This document shows, piece after piece, positions 40,113 through 48,149 of a stretch of DNA of 64,000 bases. Position 1 is the first letter of the stretch. Each line of letters opens with the position of its first letter. Where the stretch lies: the NCBI RefSeq assembly GCF_002858925.1, contig NZ_PJRS01000006.1, positions 16,604 to 80,603 of the forward strand, read 5' to 3'. Below the pieces are notes generated by a model, which was not told the DNA's origin, did no database searches, and saw nothing but the letters and a program-made list of their open reading frames with translations. The DNA comes from Caulobacter zeae (GTDB taxonomy: Bacteria; Pseudomonadota; Alphaproteobacteria; Caulobacterales; Caulobacteraceae). Position numbers and translations under genes: made by a program.

Positions 40113-40130
40113 GCGGCGCGAGCCGCGCTT
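40113..40130. repeat. GC hairpin between divergent genes
   Basis: GCGCGGC-GCGA-GCCGCGC, a perfect 7-bp stem with a 4-nt loop, 25 nt upstream of the 139-aa gene. It could be a leader hairpin or an operator. Confidence 0.4.
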
Positions 40131-40154
40131 GGTATCGCCGCAAGGAGAAGCTTG

Positions 40155-40574
40155 ATGTTCGAGGCGCCGTTGTCCGATCCCGCCCAGGCAGGGCCCATTC
40201 CCGCGCCAGCCGCCCCCGAGGGCGCCGACCTGCTGATCCGCGGCAAGCCGCACGACGAGGCGTTCTGGGACCAGCATCCGGACATCGAGCGCTACAAGGT
40301 GGCGATGAAGGCAGGCCAAGCGCAGGTCGAGGACTGGGAAGTGCTGATCTGGCTCAAGCCGGACCTCAAGGAGGCTTCGGGCCCGGCCGAGCGCGGCAAC
40401 TTCCCCAATCGTCCGGCCGACAATGTCTTCGAGGTGCACGCGGCCGAAGACCTTGGGTTTTTCGACCGTCATCCAGAGATAGCCGCCTGGCGCGCCGACA
40501 TCGCCCTCAACGAACACGGCTCTGGCGCGGTCCACAAGGTCGAGGTGTGGATGAAGCCGCCGCCGGCAGGCTGA
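40155..40574 (+). CDS. Hypothetical protein with internal duplication
   Basis: A 139-aa soluble acidic protein of unknown family. It contains two copies of a unit of about 45 residues ending in a W-x-K-P strand: FWDQHPDIERYKVAMKAGQA...WEVLIWLKPDLKE and FFDRHPEIAAWRADIALNEH...KVEVWMKPPPAG. The ATG at 40155 has AAGGAG about 8 nt upstream. It is divergent from the DUF6766 gene and convergent with the DUF6894 gene. The repeated H-P-[DE]-I element could form a ligand site, but no function can be assigned. Confidence 0.8.
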   Translation: MFEAPLSDPAQAGPIPAPAAPEGADLLIRGKPHDEAFWDQHPDIERYKVAMKAGQAQVEDWEVLIWLKPDLKEASGPAERGNFPNRPADNVFEVHAAEDLGFFDRHPEIAAWRADIALNEHGSGAVHKVEVWMKPPPAG

Positions 40575-40743
40575 GGGCTCTCCGCGCGCTCCGATCCTCG
40601 GAAGGACCAGGGCGCCCATGGGCATCGGATCGGGCGCCCGGACGGGGCCCGGCGATGGGGCAGGGCGAGCCCACGAACGCCTCTGTACCGGCTTGTCGGG
40701 TTCGTGCGTGGCCGGTCTGCTCGAACGATCGCTGGGGAGAGGC

Positions 40744-40983
40744 CTAGTTTTCCTGCGCGTCGGGCTGGAGGCCGCGGGCGCCGCCTTTCCACACGATCCG
40801 TTCATCCTGACCGCGGACGCTGATGTGCAGGCAGATCGTGGTGTGATCGCAAAGGGCGTGGTCGCGAAGGATTTCGGAGACCAGCAGCAAGGCCTGCCTG
40901 ATCGCTGCGGACTGGTCGACGGCCTCGACCTTCTCGGTCGTCGTTGCGCCGTCGCTGTCGATGTCGAAGTGAAAGGTGCTCAT
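40744..40983 (-). CDS. DUF6894 family small protein
   Basis: A 79-aa protein, MSTFHFDIDSDGATTTEKVE..., with the pattern of the DUF6894 family: an N-terminal strand [YF]-x-F-D, an acidic turn, a helix with A-x-x-x-A-L-x-x-x-S-E-I, then a strand with I-x-V-R-x-x-x. The family is abundant in alphaproteobacterial stress loci and functionally unknown. It stands alone, convergent with the 139-aa gene. No promoter match was found. Confidence 0.8.
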   Translation of the reverse strand: MSTFHFDIDSDGATTTEKVEAVDQSAAIRQALLLVSEILRDHALCDHTTICLHISVRGQDERIVWKGGARGLQPDAQEN

Positions 40984-41345
40984 GGCCGCAAGCTCGGAGC
41001 GCTCTGAATGACGCGCGCGGTCTCCCGCGTCAGCCCAGCCCTTGGCCGACGCCTGAAACCGGCGCTATCGCCTCGCCAGCCTTCAGCCCGACGAAGTCTG
41101 GACCAGCGATCAGGGCGCTGGGCGTCAGAGCGGTTGGTGGACAGGGTCATCGAACAGAAATCCTCGATGAATGGAGCGCCTTGACCCTCGGCCGCCGACC
41201 TGGGCGGGCGGGCGAGACCGGACCTCTCCGTAGCTTGCGCCGCCAGTCGAGTGGCTGGCTCGAGCCGGGTTTGAAAGAAGGCCGTCGCGCGGCCGGGCGT
41301 TCCCCGAAGGCTCCGCGACGATCAATTGATCACGCCGCCCATGCA
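40984..41345. other. Stretch without a supported gene
   Basis: About 360 bp between the DUF6894 start and the stop of a Crp/Fnr gene. Frames here are Arg/Pro-rich and not protein-like, and no strong hairpin is seen. Confidence 0.4.
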
Positions 41346-42104
41346 TCACGCCCCGTGCTCGCTGGAGCTCTGCCGCCTGCTGACAGGCCCGTCAGCCGCG
41401 TCGGTCTGGGGCTGAAAGGCTTCTGGATCAAAGTCGCCCAGCGCAGATAGTCGATCCCAATCGAGGATCTGCAGGACGCCGTTCTTGACGACCGCCATGT
41501 GATCGTCGCGAAGACCACGCAGCACCCTATGGATATGCACGACCGAGAGGCCCAGGGCGTCGGCGATGTCGCCTTGTACCGCCGGCAGGGCGCAACGGTT
41601 GTCCTTGGCCAGGCCCAAGCTCTTCTGGCGCCAATAGATCTCGCAAAAGAGATTGGCCGTGCGGGCCGCCGCAGACCGGCGGCCCAGGCTGATCACGCGA
41701 TTGCGCTGCGCCCGCGCCTCGGTCAGCACCGCCCGGCAGAGGGTCGCCAGAAAGCTGGCGTGATCGCGCAGCATGGCCCGAAGCTCCAGCGGGCTCAGTT
41801 TGCGCACTTCACAAGACGCCAGCGCCCGCACCTCGTAATCGCTTTCTACGAAGAGGCCGGCCAGGTCGATCAGGTCGCCGGGGGTGGCAACGCTGAAAAT
41901 CTGGCGACCGCCGTCGCTCAAGACCGTTTGCTTAATGGCCAACCCGCGCGCCAGGAGCCGCAGGCAAGAGCGTTCGCCGGCCGCCATGATGAGATCGCCA
42001 GATTCGAACGTCTCCGACGTCAGCGCGCACGTCGACAGGCGCTCGCGCACGCCCTCGCGCAAAGGCCCGAACCGGTCGAGACTGGCGATCAAAAGGCGGT
42101 TCAA
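41346..42104 (-). CDS. Crp/Fnr family transcriptional regulator
   Basis: A 252-aa regulator with a cNMP-type sensor domain (LRLLARGLAIKQTVLSDGGR, PGDLIDLAGLF) and a C-terminal HTH of the Crp type (LPAVQGDIADALGLSVVHIH, RVLRGL). No FNR-type cysteine cluster is seen. The only in-frame start near the domain is a TTG at 42104 that overlaps the upstream small gene's stop (42101-42103), which supports coupled translation. It diverges, across a short region with a CTAGGTTAT motif, from a second Crp/Fnr gene with which it shares domain layout. Ligand unknown. Confidence 0.88.
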   Translation of the reverse strand: MNRLLIASLDRFGPLREGVRERLSTCALTSETFESGDLIMAAGERSCLRLLARGLAIKQTVLSDGGRQIFSVATPGDLIDLAGLFVESDYEVRALASCEVRKLSPLELRAMLRDHASFLATLCRAVLTEARAQRNRVISLGRRSAAARTANLFCEIYWRQKSLGLAKDNRCALPAVQGDIADALGLSVVHIHRVLRGLRDDHMAVVKNGVLQILDWDRLSALGDFDPEAFQPQTDAADGPVSRRQSSSEHGA

Positions 42105-42334
42105 GATGGCGAATCCGCTGGGGCGCGCGCAATGACGGCGATCCGAATGTCATCGCGCCAGACCTCGATCTCGTCACAACTGCGGTGCTCGGCCAGCAGG
42201 GCGTTGGCCCGCTGCACGGGGTCGATCGTCTCGATGTCCAGGTCGACGAACGTTGTCCTGCAATCGTCTGTGACGCCAATAAAGATGAGCGGACTGAGCA
42301 AGGAATCCTCCAGGCGCAGGGATTCTAGGCCCAT
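42101..42334 (-). CDS. Small hypothetical protein ahead of Crp/Fnr
   Basis: A 77-aa protein, MGLESLRLEDSLLSPLIFIG onward. It has hydrophobic strands and an acidic helix and ends in IEVWRDDIRIAVIARAPADS, a composition unlike the shadow frame that continues upstream of it opposite the next gene. Its stop overlaps the TTG of the following Crp/Fnr gene. Unknown family; it may be an accessory or sensing partner of the regulator. No clear ribosome site. The CTAGGTTAT motif lies about 20 nt upstream. Confidence 0.65.
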   Translation of the reverse strand: MGLESLRLEDSLLSPLIFIGVTDDCRTTFVDLDIETIDPVQRANALLAEHRSCDEIEVWRDDIRIAVIARAPADSPS

Positions 42335-42352
42335 CGCCGCAGGTCCGCGTTG

Positions 42353-42363
42353 ATCTAGGTTAT
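42353..42363. promoter_or_regulatory. CTAGGTTAT motif between divergent Crp/Fnr units
   Basis: ATCTAGGTTAT in the 97-bp region separating the leftward small gene plus Crp/Fnr unit from the rightward Crp/Fnr gene. Same core as at 19470-19483 and 50713-50724. Confidence 0.45.
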
Positions 42364-42431
42364 CGGCCAGAACGTTTGACGGCCTAAAATGCGTCGTCCT
42401 TGAAGGGAGAGGGGAGGTCCCCCAACTCGCC

Positions 42432-43166
42432 ATGTCGCAAGCCCCCATGATCACGCCGCTCATCGAAAAGATGGCCAGGCGCGACGTCATCACTCCGATC
42501 GAGCGCGAGGCGCTGGCCAATCTCCTGGGGGCGACGCGGCGGGTCGCCGCCGGCAAGGCGCTGGTGGAGCCCGGCGACCGGCCCAATTTCAGCACCTTCG
42601 TGGTCAGCGGCTTTTGCGCCCGCTTTACGCTGACGCCGACCGGCGGGCGCCAGCTCACCCAGATCAATATCGGCGGCGACTTCGTGGACCTGCACAGCCT
42701 TCTGATGCGGCAGATGGACCACGGCGTCGTGGCCTTGGCCGACTGCGTCGTCGCGCCGGCCGCCCACGAGGACCTGCGACGCCTCACCCAACAGCATCCC
42801 CACCTGACGCGGTTGCTATGGCTGGAGACGGTGGTCGATGCGGCCATCCACAGGCAGTGGCTGGTGGCGCTTGGCCAACAGAACGCGGCCAGCCGCCTGG
42901 CGCACCTGATCTGCGAGCTCTATCTGCGGCTCGAAGCGGGGGGCATCGCGTCGGATTTGAGGTTTTCTCTGCCCATGACCCAGGTCGACCTTGGTGACGT
43001 GCTGGGTCTTACCCAGGTGCACGTCAATCGCGTGCTGATGGACCTGCGTCGCCAGGGGCTCCTGGACTGGAAGGCGGGTCACGTGACCGTCAACGACTGG
43101 GAGGCCCTGGCGCGGCTTGGCCAGTTCGACCCAGCCTATCTGCGCCTTCAGAACGATCCCGTCTAA
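42432..43166 (+). CDS. Crp/Fnr family transcriptional regulator
   Basis: A 244-aa regulator with a cyclic-nucleotide-binding-like barrel (GKALVEPGDRPNFSTFVVSG, IGGDFVDLHSLL) and a C-terminal Crp-type HTH (LPMTQVDLGDVLGLTQVHVN, RVLMDLRRQGL). Effector unknown, no FNR cysteines. It is divergent from the 77-aa gene and the other Crp/Fnr gene. A GGGAGG lies about 16 nt before the ATG, which is farther than ideal. With the members at 18.7 and 41.3 kb, three related regulators sit within 25 kb. Confidence 0.9.
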   Translation: MSQAPMITPLIEKMARRDVITPIEREALANLLGATRRVAAGKALVEPGDRPNFSTFVVSGFCARFTLTPTGGRQLTQINIGGDFVDLHSLLMRQMDHGVVALADCVVAPAAHEDLRRLTQQHPHLTRLLWLETVVDAAIHRQWLVALGQQNAASRLAHLICELYLRLEAGGIASDLRFSLPMTQVDLGDVLGLTQVHVNRVLMDLRRQGLLDWKAGHVTVNDWEALARLGQFDPAYLRLQNDPV

Positions 43167-43210
43167 TCGCCGCGGCCATGAGGGTTGTGTGACCAAGGCT
43201 TGCGGCCCCC

Positions 43211-43220
43211 GATAATTATC
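43211..43220. repeat. Palindrome GATAATTATC
   Basis: Perfect 10-bp AT-rich palindrome in the short gap between two convergent genes; significance unknown. Confidence 0.3.
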
Positions 43221-43280
43221 AGGTCGCTGGGAAGCCAAAAGCGAGCCTGACAATCAGCCTTCCAGCTCACGATCAGCGCC

Positions 43281-43541
43281 TCAGGCCGCACGGGAGGGCG
43301 TGCTGATCGTGGGCGCCGCGGCGGGAGCGCGCGATCGGAGGATGGCGTGGATGATCAGCGCGGCGGCGTGCTTTCGGCTTTGGGCCAGGCCCTGCGCGCG
43401 CGTTCGTCCGTCACGCTCGAAGGTCCGCCAAAGCCATTGGCCTTGGCTAGGCGAGATCGTGAAACGGAAGATCGCATCGTCCGCGCCGATCCCGGCCTGC
43501 CCGACCACCGCCGACTGGACGCAGGACCCCGGCGCGGTCAT
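43281..43541 (-). CDS. Small hypothetical protein, third gene of the iron-enzyme operon
   Basis: An 86-aa protein starting MTAPGSCVQSAVVGQAGIGA, with a protein-like core FRFTISPSQGQWLWRTFERD followed by RTRAQGLAQSRKHAAALIIH. Its ATG overlaps the stop of the preceding small gene (ATGA), good evidence for translation. The W-x-W-R-x-[FY]-x-x-x-G arrangement recalls small alpha/beta proteins of the DUF1508/DUF2188 type, but I cannot place it. It is likely cotranscribed with the iron-containing redox enzyme upstream. It converges with the Crp/Fnr gene. Confidence 0.65.
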   Translation of the reverse strand: MTAPGSCVQSAVVGQAGIGADDAIFRFTISPSQGQWLWRTFERDGRTRAQGLAQSRKHAAALIIHAILRSRAPAAAPTISTPSRAA

Positions 43542-43774
43542 GCCGGCGCGCCCAGCGGATAGGCAAAGCCGTCCGGATTCTGACGCCAGGCCTGGGGGCT
43601 TGGCGCATCTCGCACATGAACCTTGATCCTGGCCGGTCGGGGCCAGAGGCGCGCCAGGCGCCTGGCCTCTGCAATCGCACGCCGGCGCGCAGGGAAGAAC
43701 AGAACCTCGCCAGTATCGGCGATCTTCACGCACCACCCGCCATCGTAGGGCAGGACATCGAAGAGGGTCGTCAT
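43538..43774 (-). CDS. DUF2188-like small protein
   Basis: A 78-aa protein starting MTTLFDVLPYDGGWCVKIAD. The order strand (DVLPYDGGWCVKI), turn, strand (EVLFFPARRRAIAEARRLAR), helix, strand (ARIKVHVRDA) is the DUF2188/DUF1508 type of small beta-beta-alpha-beta protein. Function unknown. The ATG at 43774 lies 5 nt after the stop of the iron-enzyme gene, and its own stop overlaps the next gene, so it is the middle cistron of a three-gene operon. Confidence 0.7.
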   Translation of the reverse strand: MTTLFDVLPYDGGWCVKIADTGEVLFFPARRRAIAEARRLARLWPRPARIKVHVRDAPSPQAWRQNPDGFAYPLGAPA

Positions 43775-43779
43775 GGCGA

Positions 43780-44766
43780 TCACTCGGCCGCGTAGACCAA
43801 TGGGCGGGCGTGGGCCCAAAGATGGGCGCGATAGGTCTCAAAGCACTGCTCACCGCAGATCAGACGCATCACCGCGCCTTCGGCGATGTACCGGGCGCGC
43901 ATGGGATCCTCCGCCACGAGCGGGAGCAGGGCCTCGGTGTTCCAGGCCTTGGAGTGCTCCACATCCAGATGGGCGTGAAGCGCGAAGTACTTTCGGGCTT
44001 CTGGCGAGACGCCGACACGCTTGAGACCAGCATCGACGCAGGTCACCCGGCCGGGCGCAGTCAGTTCGACCACGCCCAAAGCGCCGACCGAGTGCCACGC
44101 GTAGCGGCGCGTGGTGGCGAAAGCCGTCATCGTGTTGGCCAGGCAAAGCGATTGCCACAGGGTGGTGTCGATGGTCGGTGTCAGGCCCAGGGTCGCGGTC
44201 GTTCGCGAGAGCATCGGGCCGTGCATGCCCTTGGCGCTGCCGCGACCCATCTCGTCCCAGTAGTTGCGGGCCAGTTCCAGCTTGGCGCGGTCGGGAATCT
44301 TGACCTGGGTCAAGGCGACCAGATCGTCGAAACCGGCCTCGCCGGCCGCCTCCTGGGTCAGGAACCATTTGATGTCCTCGAGGCTGGCCGCGTCCTGCAG
44401 CCAGTCGAACAATGGGTCCCATTGGCCGGGACCATGGTCCTTGAGCGCCTCGAACCAGGACACGAAGGCTTCGGCCTCCTGCGGGACCGTCTCGACCAGC
44501 GGCGCGACGTGGGCGCGGAAGGCTTCGATGAACTCGCCCTCCACCTCCTTCATGAGGCGCTCTCGCGCGATCGCATGGCGCCAATCAGCGCTCGGGGCCT
44601 CGGGCGACAGACGATAGTGGTTCCAGTGCGCCAGGCCCTTGTGCAGGGCGTCGGCGTCAGGAAATTGCGGGCTGAAGGCGCCAAGGCGCGAGAGGCGATC
44701 GCCACCAAACATGGTTTGCACTCCGATCGGGCGGGAGCCGGTTGGGCGTGAATGCAGATTGCGCAT
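43780..44766 (-). CDS. Iron-containing redox enzyme family protein (haem-oxygenase-like fold)
   Basis: A 328-aa all-helical protein of the haem-oxygenase-like di-iron family. Visible iron-ligand-type motifs include EVEGEFIEAFRAHVAPLVE, FLTQEAAGEAGFDDLVALTQ, ARNYWDEMGRGSAKGMHGPM and FALHAHLDVEHSKAW, giving the alternating E/H pattern of six ligands. Members act as oxygenases or N-oxygenases on small substrates; the substrate here is unknown. The ATG at 44766 has GGAGA 8 nt upstream. It is followed closely by two small genes of unknown function that may be partners. Confidence 0.85.
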   Translation of the reverse strand: MRNLHSRPTGSRPIGVQTMFGGDRLSRLGAFSPQFPDADALHKGLAHWNHYRLSPEAPSADWRHAIARERLMKEVEGEFIEAFRAHVAPLVETVPQEAEAFVSWFEALKDHGPGQWDPLFDWLQDAASLEDIKWFLTQEAAGEAGFDDLVALTQVKIPDRAKLELARNYWDEMGRGSAKGMHGPMLSRTTATLGLTPTIDTTLWQSLCLANTMTAFATTRRYAWHSVGALGVVELTAPGRVTCVDAGLKRVGVSPEARKYFALHAHLDVEHSKAWNTEALLPLVAEDPMRARYIAEGAVMRLICGEQCFETYRAHLWAHARPLVYAAE

Positions 44767-44963
44767 CCTTACCGTCTCCCGCGGTTGCACTGGCCGCGTC
44801 ACCGGCGGCGAGCAGCACAAACGAGAGGTCCAAGCGCGCGTTCCAATGTCGGATGGCCGGCTCAGCGACTGAGCCTCGCGAAACGGCCTTTTTCCTTGGC
44901 GGCGCGAGGGTTCATCGGGCGGCTGTCATTTGATGGGCGCGATACGCCTGGACCTTCGCCTTC

Positions 44964-44988
44964 GGAACAACGGCGACGGCGGGCGGTT
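44964..44988 (+). promoter_or_regulatory. EcfG/SigT-type promoter for the SRPBCC-ADH-SDR operon
   Basis: GGAAC at 44964-44968, 16 nt, GGTT at 44985-44988; start codon 27 nt downstream. Confidence 0.6.
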
Positions 44989-45014
44989 GATCCGCCGAAC
45001 CCAGGAGATCGAGG

Positions 45015-45602
45015 ATGTCCGAAGAGACCATCGGCCGCGCGCTGCAAAGCGACGCGCCGCTGACCGCCGCCGTGCACCAGCGCGACATCGCCCACGAGGT
45101 CGCCGAGGAGCGCGGCTGGCGCCAGGCCGCCTTGGTGGGGCGCACCGTCACCATCAATCGGCCGCGCGCCGAGCTCTATGCGTTCTGGCGCGATTTTCGA
45201 AACCTGGCGCGCTTCATGGAGAACGTCGAAAGCATCACGCCCAGCGACGCTCGCCGCTGGCGCTGGGTGGTCAAGGCGCCGGCGGGTAGGACCGTGGCGT
45301 GGGAAAGCGTCCTCACCGACGAGGTCGACAACGAGCTTCTGGCCTGGGAGTCGGTTGAAGGCGCCGACATCAAGAACTTCGGGCGGGTGGAGTTTCGCGA
45401 TGGTCCCCCCGGACGCGGCACCGAGGTGACCGCCACCATCGTCTACGAGCCGCCGGGGGGAGACCTTGGCAAGCTGATCGCCAAGCTGTTCCAGAAAGAG
45501 CCCAAGATCCAGGCGCGCCGAGAGCTGCGCCGTTTCAAGCAGTTGATGGAGACGGGCGAGATCTCCACCGCGAAGACCTCCAACGCCGCGCCGCAAGGCT
45601 GA
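45015..45602 (+). CDS. SRPBCC (polyketide cyclase/dehydrase-like) family protein
   Basis: A 195-aa soluble protein with a START/Bet v1-like hydrophobic-pocket fold: [41 protein letters not shown] and a long C-terminal helix [20 protein letters not shown]. Such coenzyme-Q-binding or cyclase-like proteins are frequent in alphaproteobacterial stress regulons, ligand unknown. It is the first gene of an operon with a zinc alcohol dehydrogenase (26 nt gap) and an SDR. An EcfG-type promoter lies 27 nt upstream of the ATG. Confidence 0.88.
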   Translation: MSEETIGRALQSDAPLTAAVHQRDIAHEVAEERGWRQAALVGRTVTINRPRAELYAFWRDFRNLARFMENVESITPSDARRWRWVVKAPAGRTVAWESVLTDEVDNELLAWESVEGADIKNFGRVEFRDGPPGRGTEVTATIVYEPPGGDLGKLIAKLFQKEPKIQARRELRRFKQLMETGEISTAKTSNAAPQG

Positions 45603-45628
45603 CCCCAACCCAATTGATGGAGCCGCCG

Positions 45629-46819
45629 ATGCGCGCTTTGACCTGGCACGGCAAACACGACGTGCGGATGGACACCGTTCCAGACCCCAAGATCGTCAAT
45701 CCCCGCGATGCGATCATCAAGATCACCTCGACCGCGATCTGCGGCTCTGATCTTCACCTTTACGACAGCATGATCCCTTCCATGGAGCGCGGGGACATCC
45801 TGGGCCATGAGTTCATGGGCGAGGTCGTCGAGACCGGCCCCGGCTCGACCTTGCAGAAGGGCCAGCGCGTCGTGGTTCCGTTCGTGATCGCCTGCGGCAA
45901 ATGCTTCCATTGCGAGAAGCAGCAGTTTTCCGGATGCGAGAACTCCAACCCCGCCGAAACCCAGGATCTGGGCGAGATCGCCTATGGCACGGCGATGACG
46001 GGCCTGTTCGGCTATTCGCACATGACCGGCGGCTATGCCGGCGGCCAGGCCGAATATGTACGCGTGCCCTATAGCGACGTCGGTCCCATCGTCATTCCCG
46101 ACGGGCTCGAAGACGACAAGGTGCTGTTCCTGTCGGACATCCTGCCTACCGGCTGGATGGCGGCTGAGAACTGTCAGATCGAGCCGGGCGATACCGTGGC
46201 GGTCTGGGGCTGCGGGCCCGTTGGTCTGTTCGCGGTCCAGAGCGCGCTGATCCAGGGCGCGCACAAGGTGATCGCGATCGACCACCACCCGCACCGCCTG
46301 GAGTTGGCCAGGTCGATGGGCGCGCAGGTGATCAACTATCACGACGTCAAGGTCCGCGAGGCTCTGATGGCTATGACCGGGGGCATCGGCCCCGACGCCT
46401 GCATCGACGCGGTGGGGATGGAGAGCCATGGTTTCTCGATCGACAATGTCGTGGACGCGGTGAAAGTGGCCACGCGGATCGGCACCGACCGAGCCCATGT
46501 CCTGCGTGAGGTGCTGATGGCCTGCCGCACCGGCGGGCGGGTCTCGATCCCCGGCGTCTACGGCGGCATGGGCGACAAGATCCCGATCGGCGCCCTGATG
46601 GAGAAGGGCCTGCAGATCCGCACTGGCCAGACCCACGTCCACAAGTACCTGCGGCCGCTTCTCGACCTGATCGGCGAGGGGGTCATCGACACCACCTTCC
46701 TGATCAGCCACCGCCTGCCGCTGGAGAGCGCTCCTGACGGCTACAAGATGTTCAAGGAAAACCAGAACGAGGTGACCAAGGTCGTCCTCAAGCCCGACTG
46801 GCAGAAGGAAGCCGCCTGA
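45629..46819 (+). CDS. Zinc-dependent alcohol dehydrogenase (MDR family)
   Basis: A 396-aa medium-chain dehydrogenase. The catalytic zinc region [12 protein letters not shown] and [17 protein letters not shown], the structural zinc cluster [15 protein letters not shown] and the NAD-binding [18 protein letters not shown] are all visible. Length and the long insert resemble glutathione-independent formaldehyde dehydrogenase-like enzymes, but the substrate is not known. The ATG at 45629 is chosen for GGAG 6 nt upstream; in-frame starts 12-15 nt earlier lack one. It sits between the SRPBCC gene and an SDR whose ATG overlaps its stop, probably under the EcfG-type promoter at 44964. Confidence 0.93.
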   Translation: MRALTWHGKHDVRMDTVPDPKIVNPRDAIIKITSTAICGSDLHLYDSMIPSMERGDILGHEFMGEVVETGPGSTLQKGQRVVVPFVIACGKCFHCEKQQFSGCENSNPAETQDLGEIAYGTAMTGLFGYSHMTGGYAGGQAEYVRVPYSDVGPIVIPDGLEDDKVLFLSDILPTGWMAAENCQIEPGDTVAVWGCGPVGLFAVQSALIQGAHKVIAIDHHPHRLELARSMGAQVINYHDVKVREALMAMTGGIGPDACIDAVGMESHGFSIDNVVDAVKVATRIGTDRAHVLREVLMACRTGGRVSIPGVYGGMGDKIPIGALMEKGLQIRTGQTHVHKYLRPLLDLIGEGVIDTTFLISHRLPLESAPDGYKMFKENQNEVTKVVLKPDWQKEAA

Positions 46820-47610
46820 TGATCGAGGAACAACGCCCCCTGGCCGTGGTTACCGGCGCCTCGTCGGGCATCGGCTACGAACTGGCCAAGTTGGCGGCTG
46901 AAGACGGTTACGACCTGGTGATCGTTGCCGACGAACCGTCCATCGTGGAGGCCCATGCCGGTCTCGAACAGCACGGCACGCGGGTCCAATCCCTGCAGGT
47001 GGACCTGTCGACCACGCAAGGCGTCGACCAACTGGTGGACCTGATCGGCGATCGCTCCGTGGACGCCCTGATGGCCAACGCCGGCCGAGGCCTGGGTCAC
47101 GGCTTCCTTGACCAGGACTGGGACGAGGCCCGGTTCGTGATCGACACCAACATCACCGGTACGGTCTATCTGATCCAGCAGGTGGCCAGGGACATGCGCG
47201 ATCGCGACCGCGGGCGGATCCTGATCACCGGCTCGATCGCCGGCCTGATGCCAGGCTCGTTCCAAGCCGTCTACAACGGCACCAAAGCGTTCCTCGACAG
47301 CTTCGCCTGGGCGTTGCGTAACGAGCTCAAGGACACCGGCGTCTCGGTCAGCTGCCTGATGCCGGGTCCGACCGACACCGAGTTTTTCGACCGTGCCGAC
47401 ATGCTCGACACCAAGGTCGGGGCCGATCCCAAGAAGGCCGATCCCGCCGATGTCGCGCTCGCGGGCTATCGCGCCATGCAAAAAGGCGAGGGCGACGTCG
47501 TGGCCGGCTTCAAGAACAAGCTGCAAGCGGCGATGGCGGCGGTGACGCCCCAGAGCGTGCTGGCCGAGCAGCATCGCAAGATGGCCGAGCCGGGGTCGGG
47601 AGACCGATGA
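46819..47610 (+). CDS. Short-chain dehydrogenase/reductase
   Basis: A 263-aa classical SDR: cofactor motif VVTGASSGIGYELAKLA, NAG motif LMANAGRG, catalytic Ser in ITGSIAGL and the Tyr/Lys pair in YNGTKAF. It oxidises or reduces an unknown hydroxyl/carbonyl substrate, plausibly the same metabolite as the upstream zinc dehydrogenase, with which it overlaps (TGATG). Its own stop overlaps the ATG of a 50-aa gene. The organisation SRPBCC-ADH-SDR-small genes suggests one stress-induced transcription unit. Confidence 0.93.
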   Translation: MIEEQRPLAVVTGASSGIGYELAKLAAEDGYDLVIVADEPSIVEAHAGLEQHGTRVQSLQVDLSTTQGVDQLVDLIGDRSVDALMANAGRGLGHGFLDQDWDEARFVIDTNITGTVYLIQQVARDMRDRDRGRILITGSIAGLMPGSFQAVYNGTKAFLDSFAWALRNELKDTGVSVSCLMPGPTDTEFFDRADMLDTKVGADPKKADPADVALAGYRAMQKGEGDVVAGFKNKLQAAMAAVTPQSVLAEQHRKMAEPGSGDR

Positions 47611-47759
47611 TCGGCGTCCAAGAGCCGGAGGCTTCGCCGAAGGCTGGGGACGGGGATGCGGCCCTGGAGGCGCCGCCGCCGCCGCCGCTCGACCCCAACC
47701 GCAAGACCGATGCGACCTGCGACCCGACGGCGGACGATCCGGGCAACGGCGCGGACTGA
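47607..47759 (+). CDS. 50-aa protein with LDPNRKTDAT-type motif
   Basis: A very small acidic, Pro-rich protein (MIGVQEPEASPKAGDGDAAL...). Its ATG overlaps the SDR stop (ATGA). The segment LDPNRKTDATCDPTAD (47688-47735) matches, 14 of 16 residues, a frame overlapping the start of the nuclease-like gene at 3.5 kb, with mainly silent codon differences between the copies. It is likely disordered and unknown in function. The conservation is the main argument that it is translated. Confidence 0.65.
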   Translation: MIGVQEPEASPKAGDGDAALEAPPPPPLDPNRKTDATCDPTADDPGNGAD

Positions 47760-47803
47760 GGGAACAGCACCAAGCGGTGGCTTCACGGCGATAGGAGAAG
47801 GTT

Positions 47804-47986
47804 ATGAGCGACAAGCCCAATACTGAAGGGCGCCAGTCCAACGCGGCGTTGCCGCCGGGGGAGCGACCTGGGTTGGTCTCGGAGAAGGGAACTGTTCGCA
47901 CTGGTAAGGCCGAGCAGAAAGCCGCCGGACCCGACGGTCCCAGCGCCGCCGAGGTCGGCGACACGTTCAAGGGCAAGGCCCCGTAG
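47804..47986 (+). CDS. Small hypothetical hydrophilic protein
   Basis: A 60-aa protein starting MSDKPNTEGRQSNAALPPGE. It is rich in Gly, Lys, Pro and charged residues, with no hydrophobic core, so probably disordered, like small stress or hydrophilin-type proteins. A strong ribosome site AGGAGAAGG directly precedes the ATG. It lies 44 nt after the 50-aa gene and ahead of the Nramp gene. Confidence 0.65.
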   Translation: MSDKPNTEGRQSNAALPPGERPGLVSEKGTVRTGKAEQKAAGPDGPSAAEVGDTFKGKAP

Positions 47987-48113
47987 GTCGTGGCGACACA
48001 CGGGACCTCTGATCCCGATTTCCTCCGACGGTTCTCCCGAACAACCCTCATTTGATGGCCGCGGAACGAGGCCCATCGCTCCGCTTTCGGTCTTCACTCC
48101 CAGGAAGGATCCG

Positions 48114-48149
48114 ATGGCCAGAAATTGCTCTCAAAGCAGCCCGACATGA
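48114..48149 (+). CDS. 11-codon leader ORF coupled to the Nramp gene
   Basis: ATG at 48114 with AGGAAGGA about 4 nt upstream, reading MARNCSQSSPT and then TGA overlapping the transporter's ATG (ATGA at 48146). The transporter start has no ribosome site of its own, so the strong site serves the leader and the main gene would be translated by re-initiation. A mirror of the arrangement before glgA. Confidence 0.45.
   Translation: MARNCSQSSPT

Noticed and set aside
39999..40805. Upstream extension of the DUF6766 frame to about 500 residues
   Set aside because: The added part is antisense to the 139-aa gene and Arg/Pro-rich.
41125..41349. 74-codon leftward frame after the Crp/Fnr gene
   Set aside because: Low-quality composition and no coupling or ribosome site.
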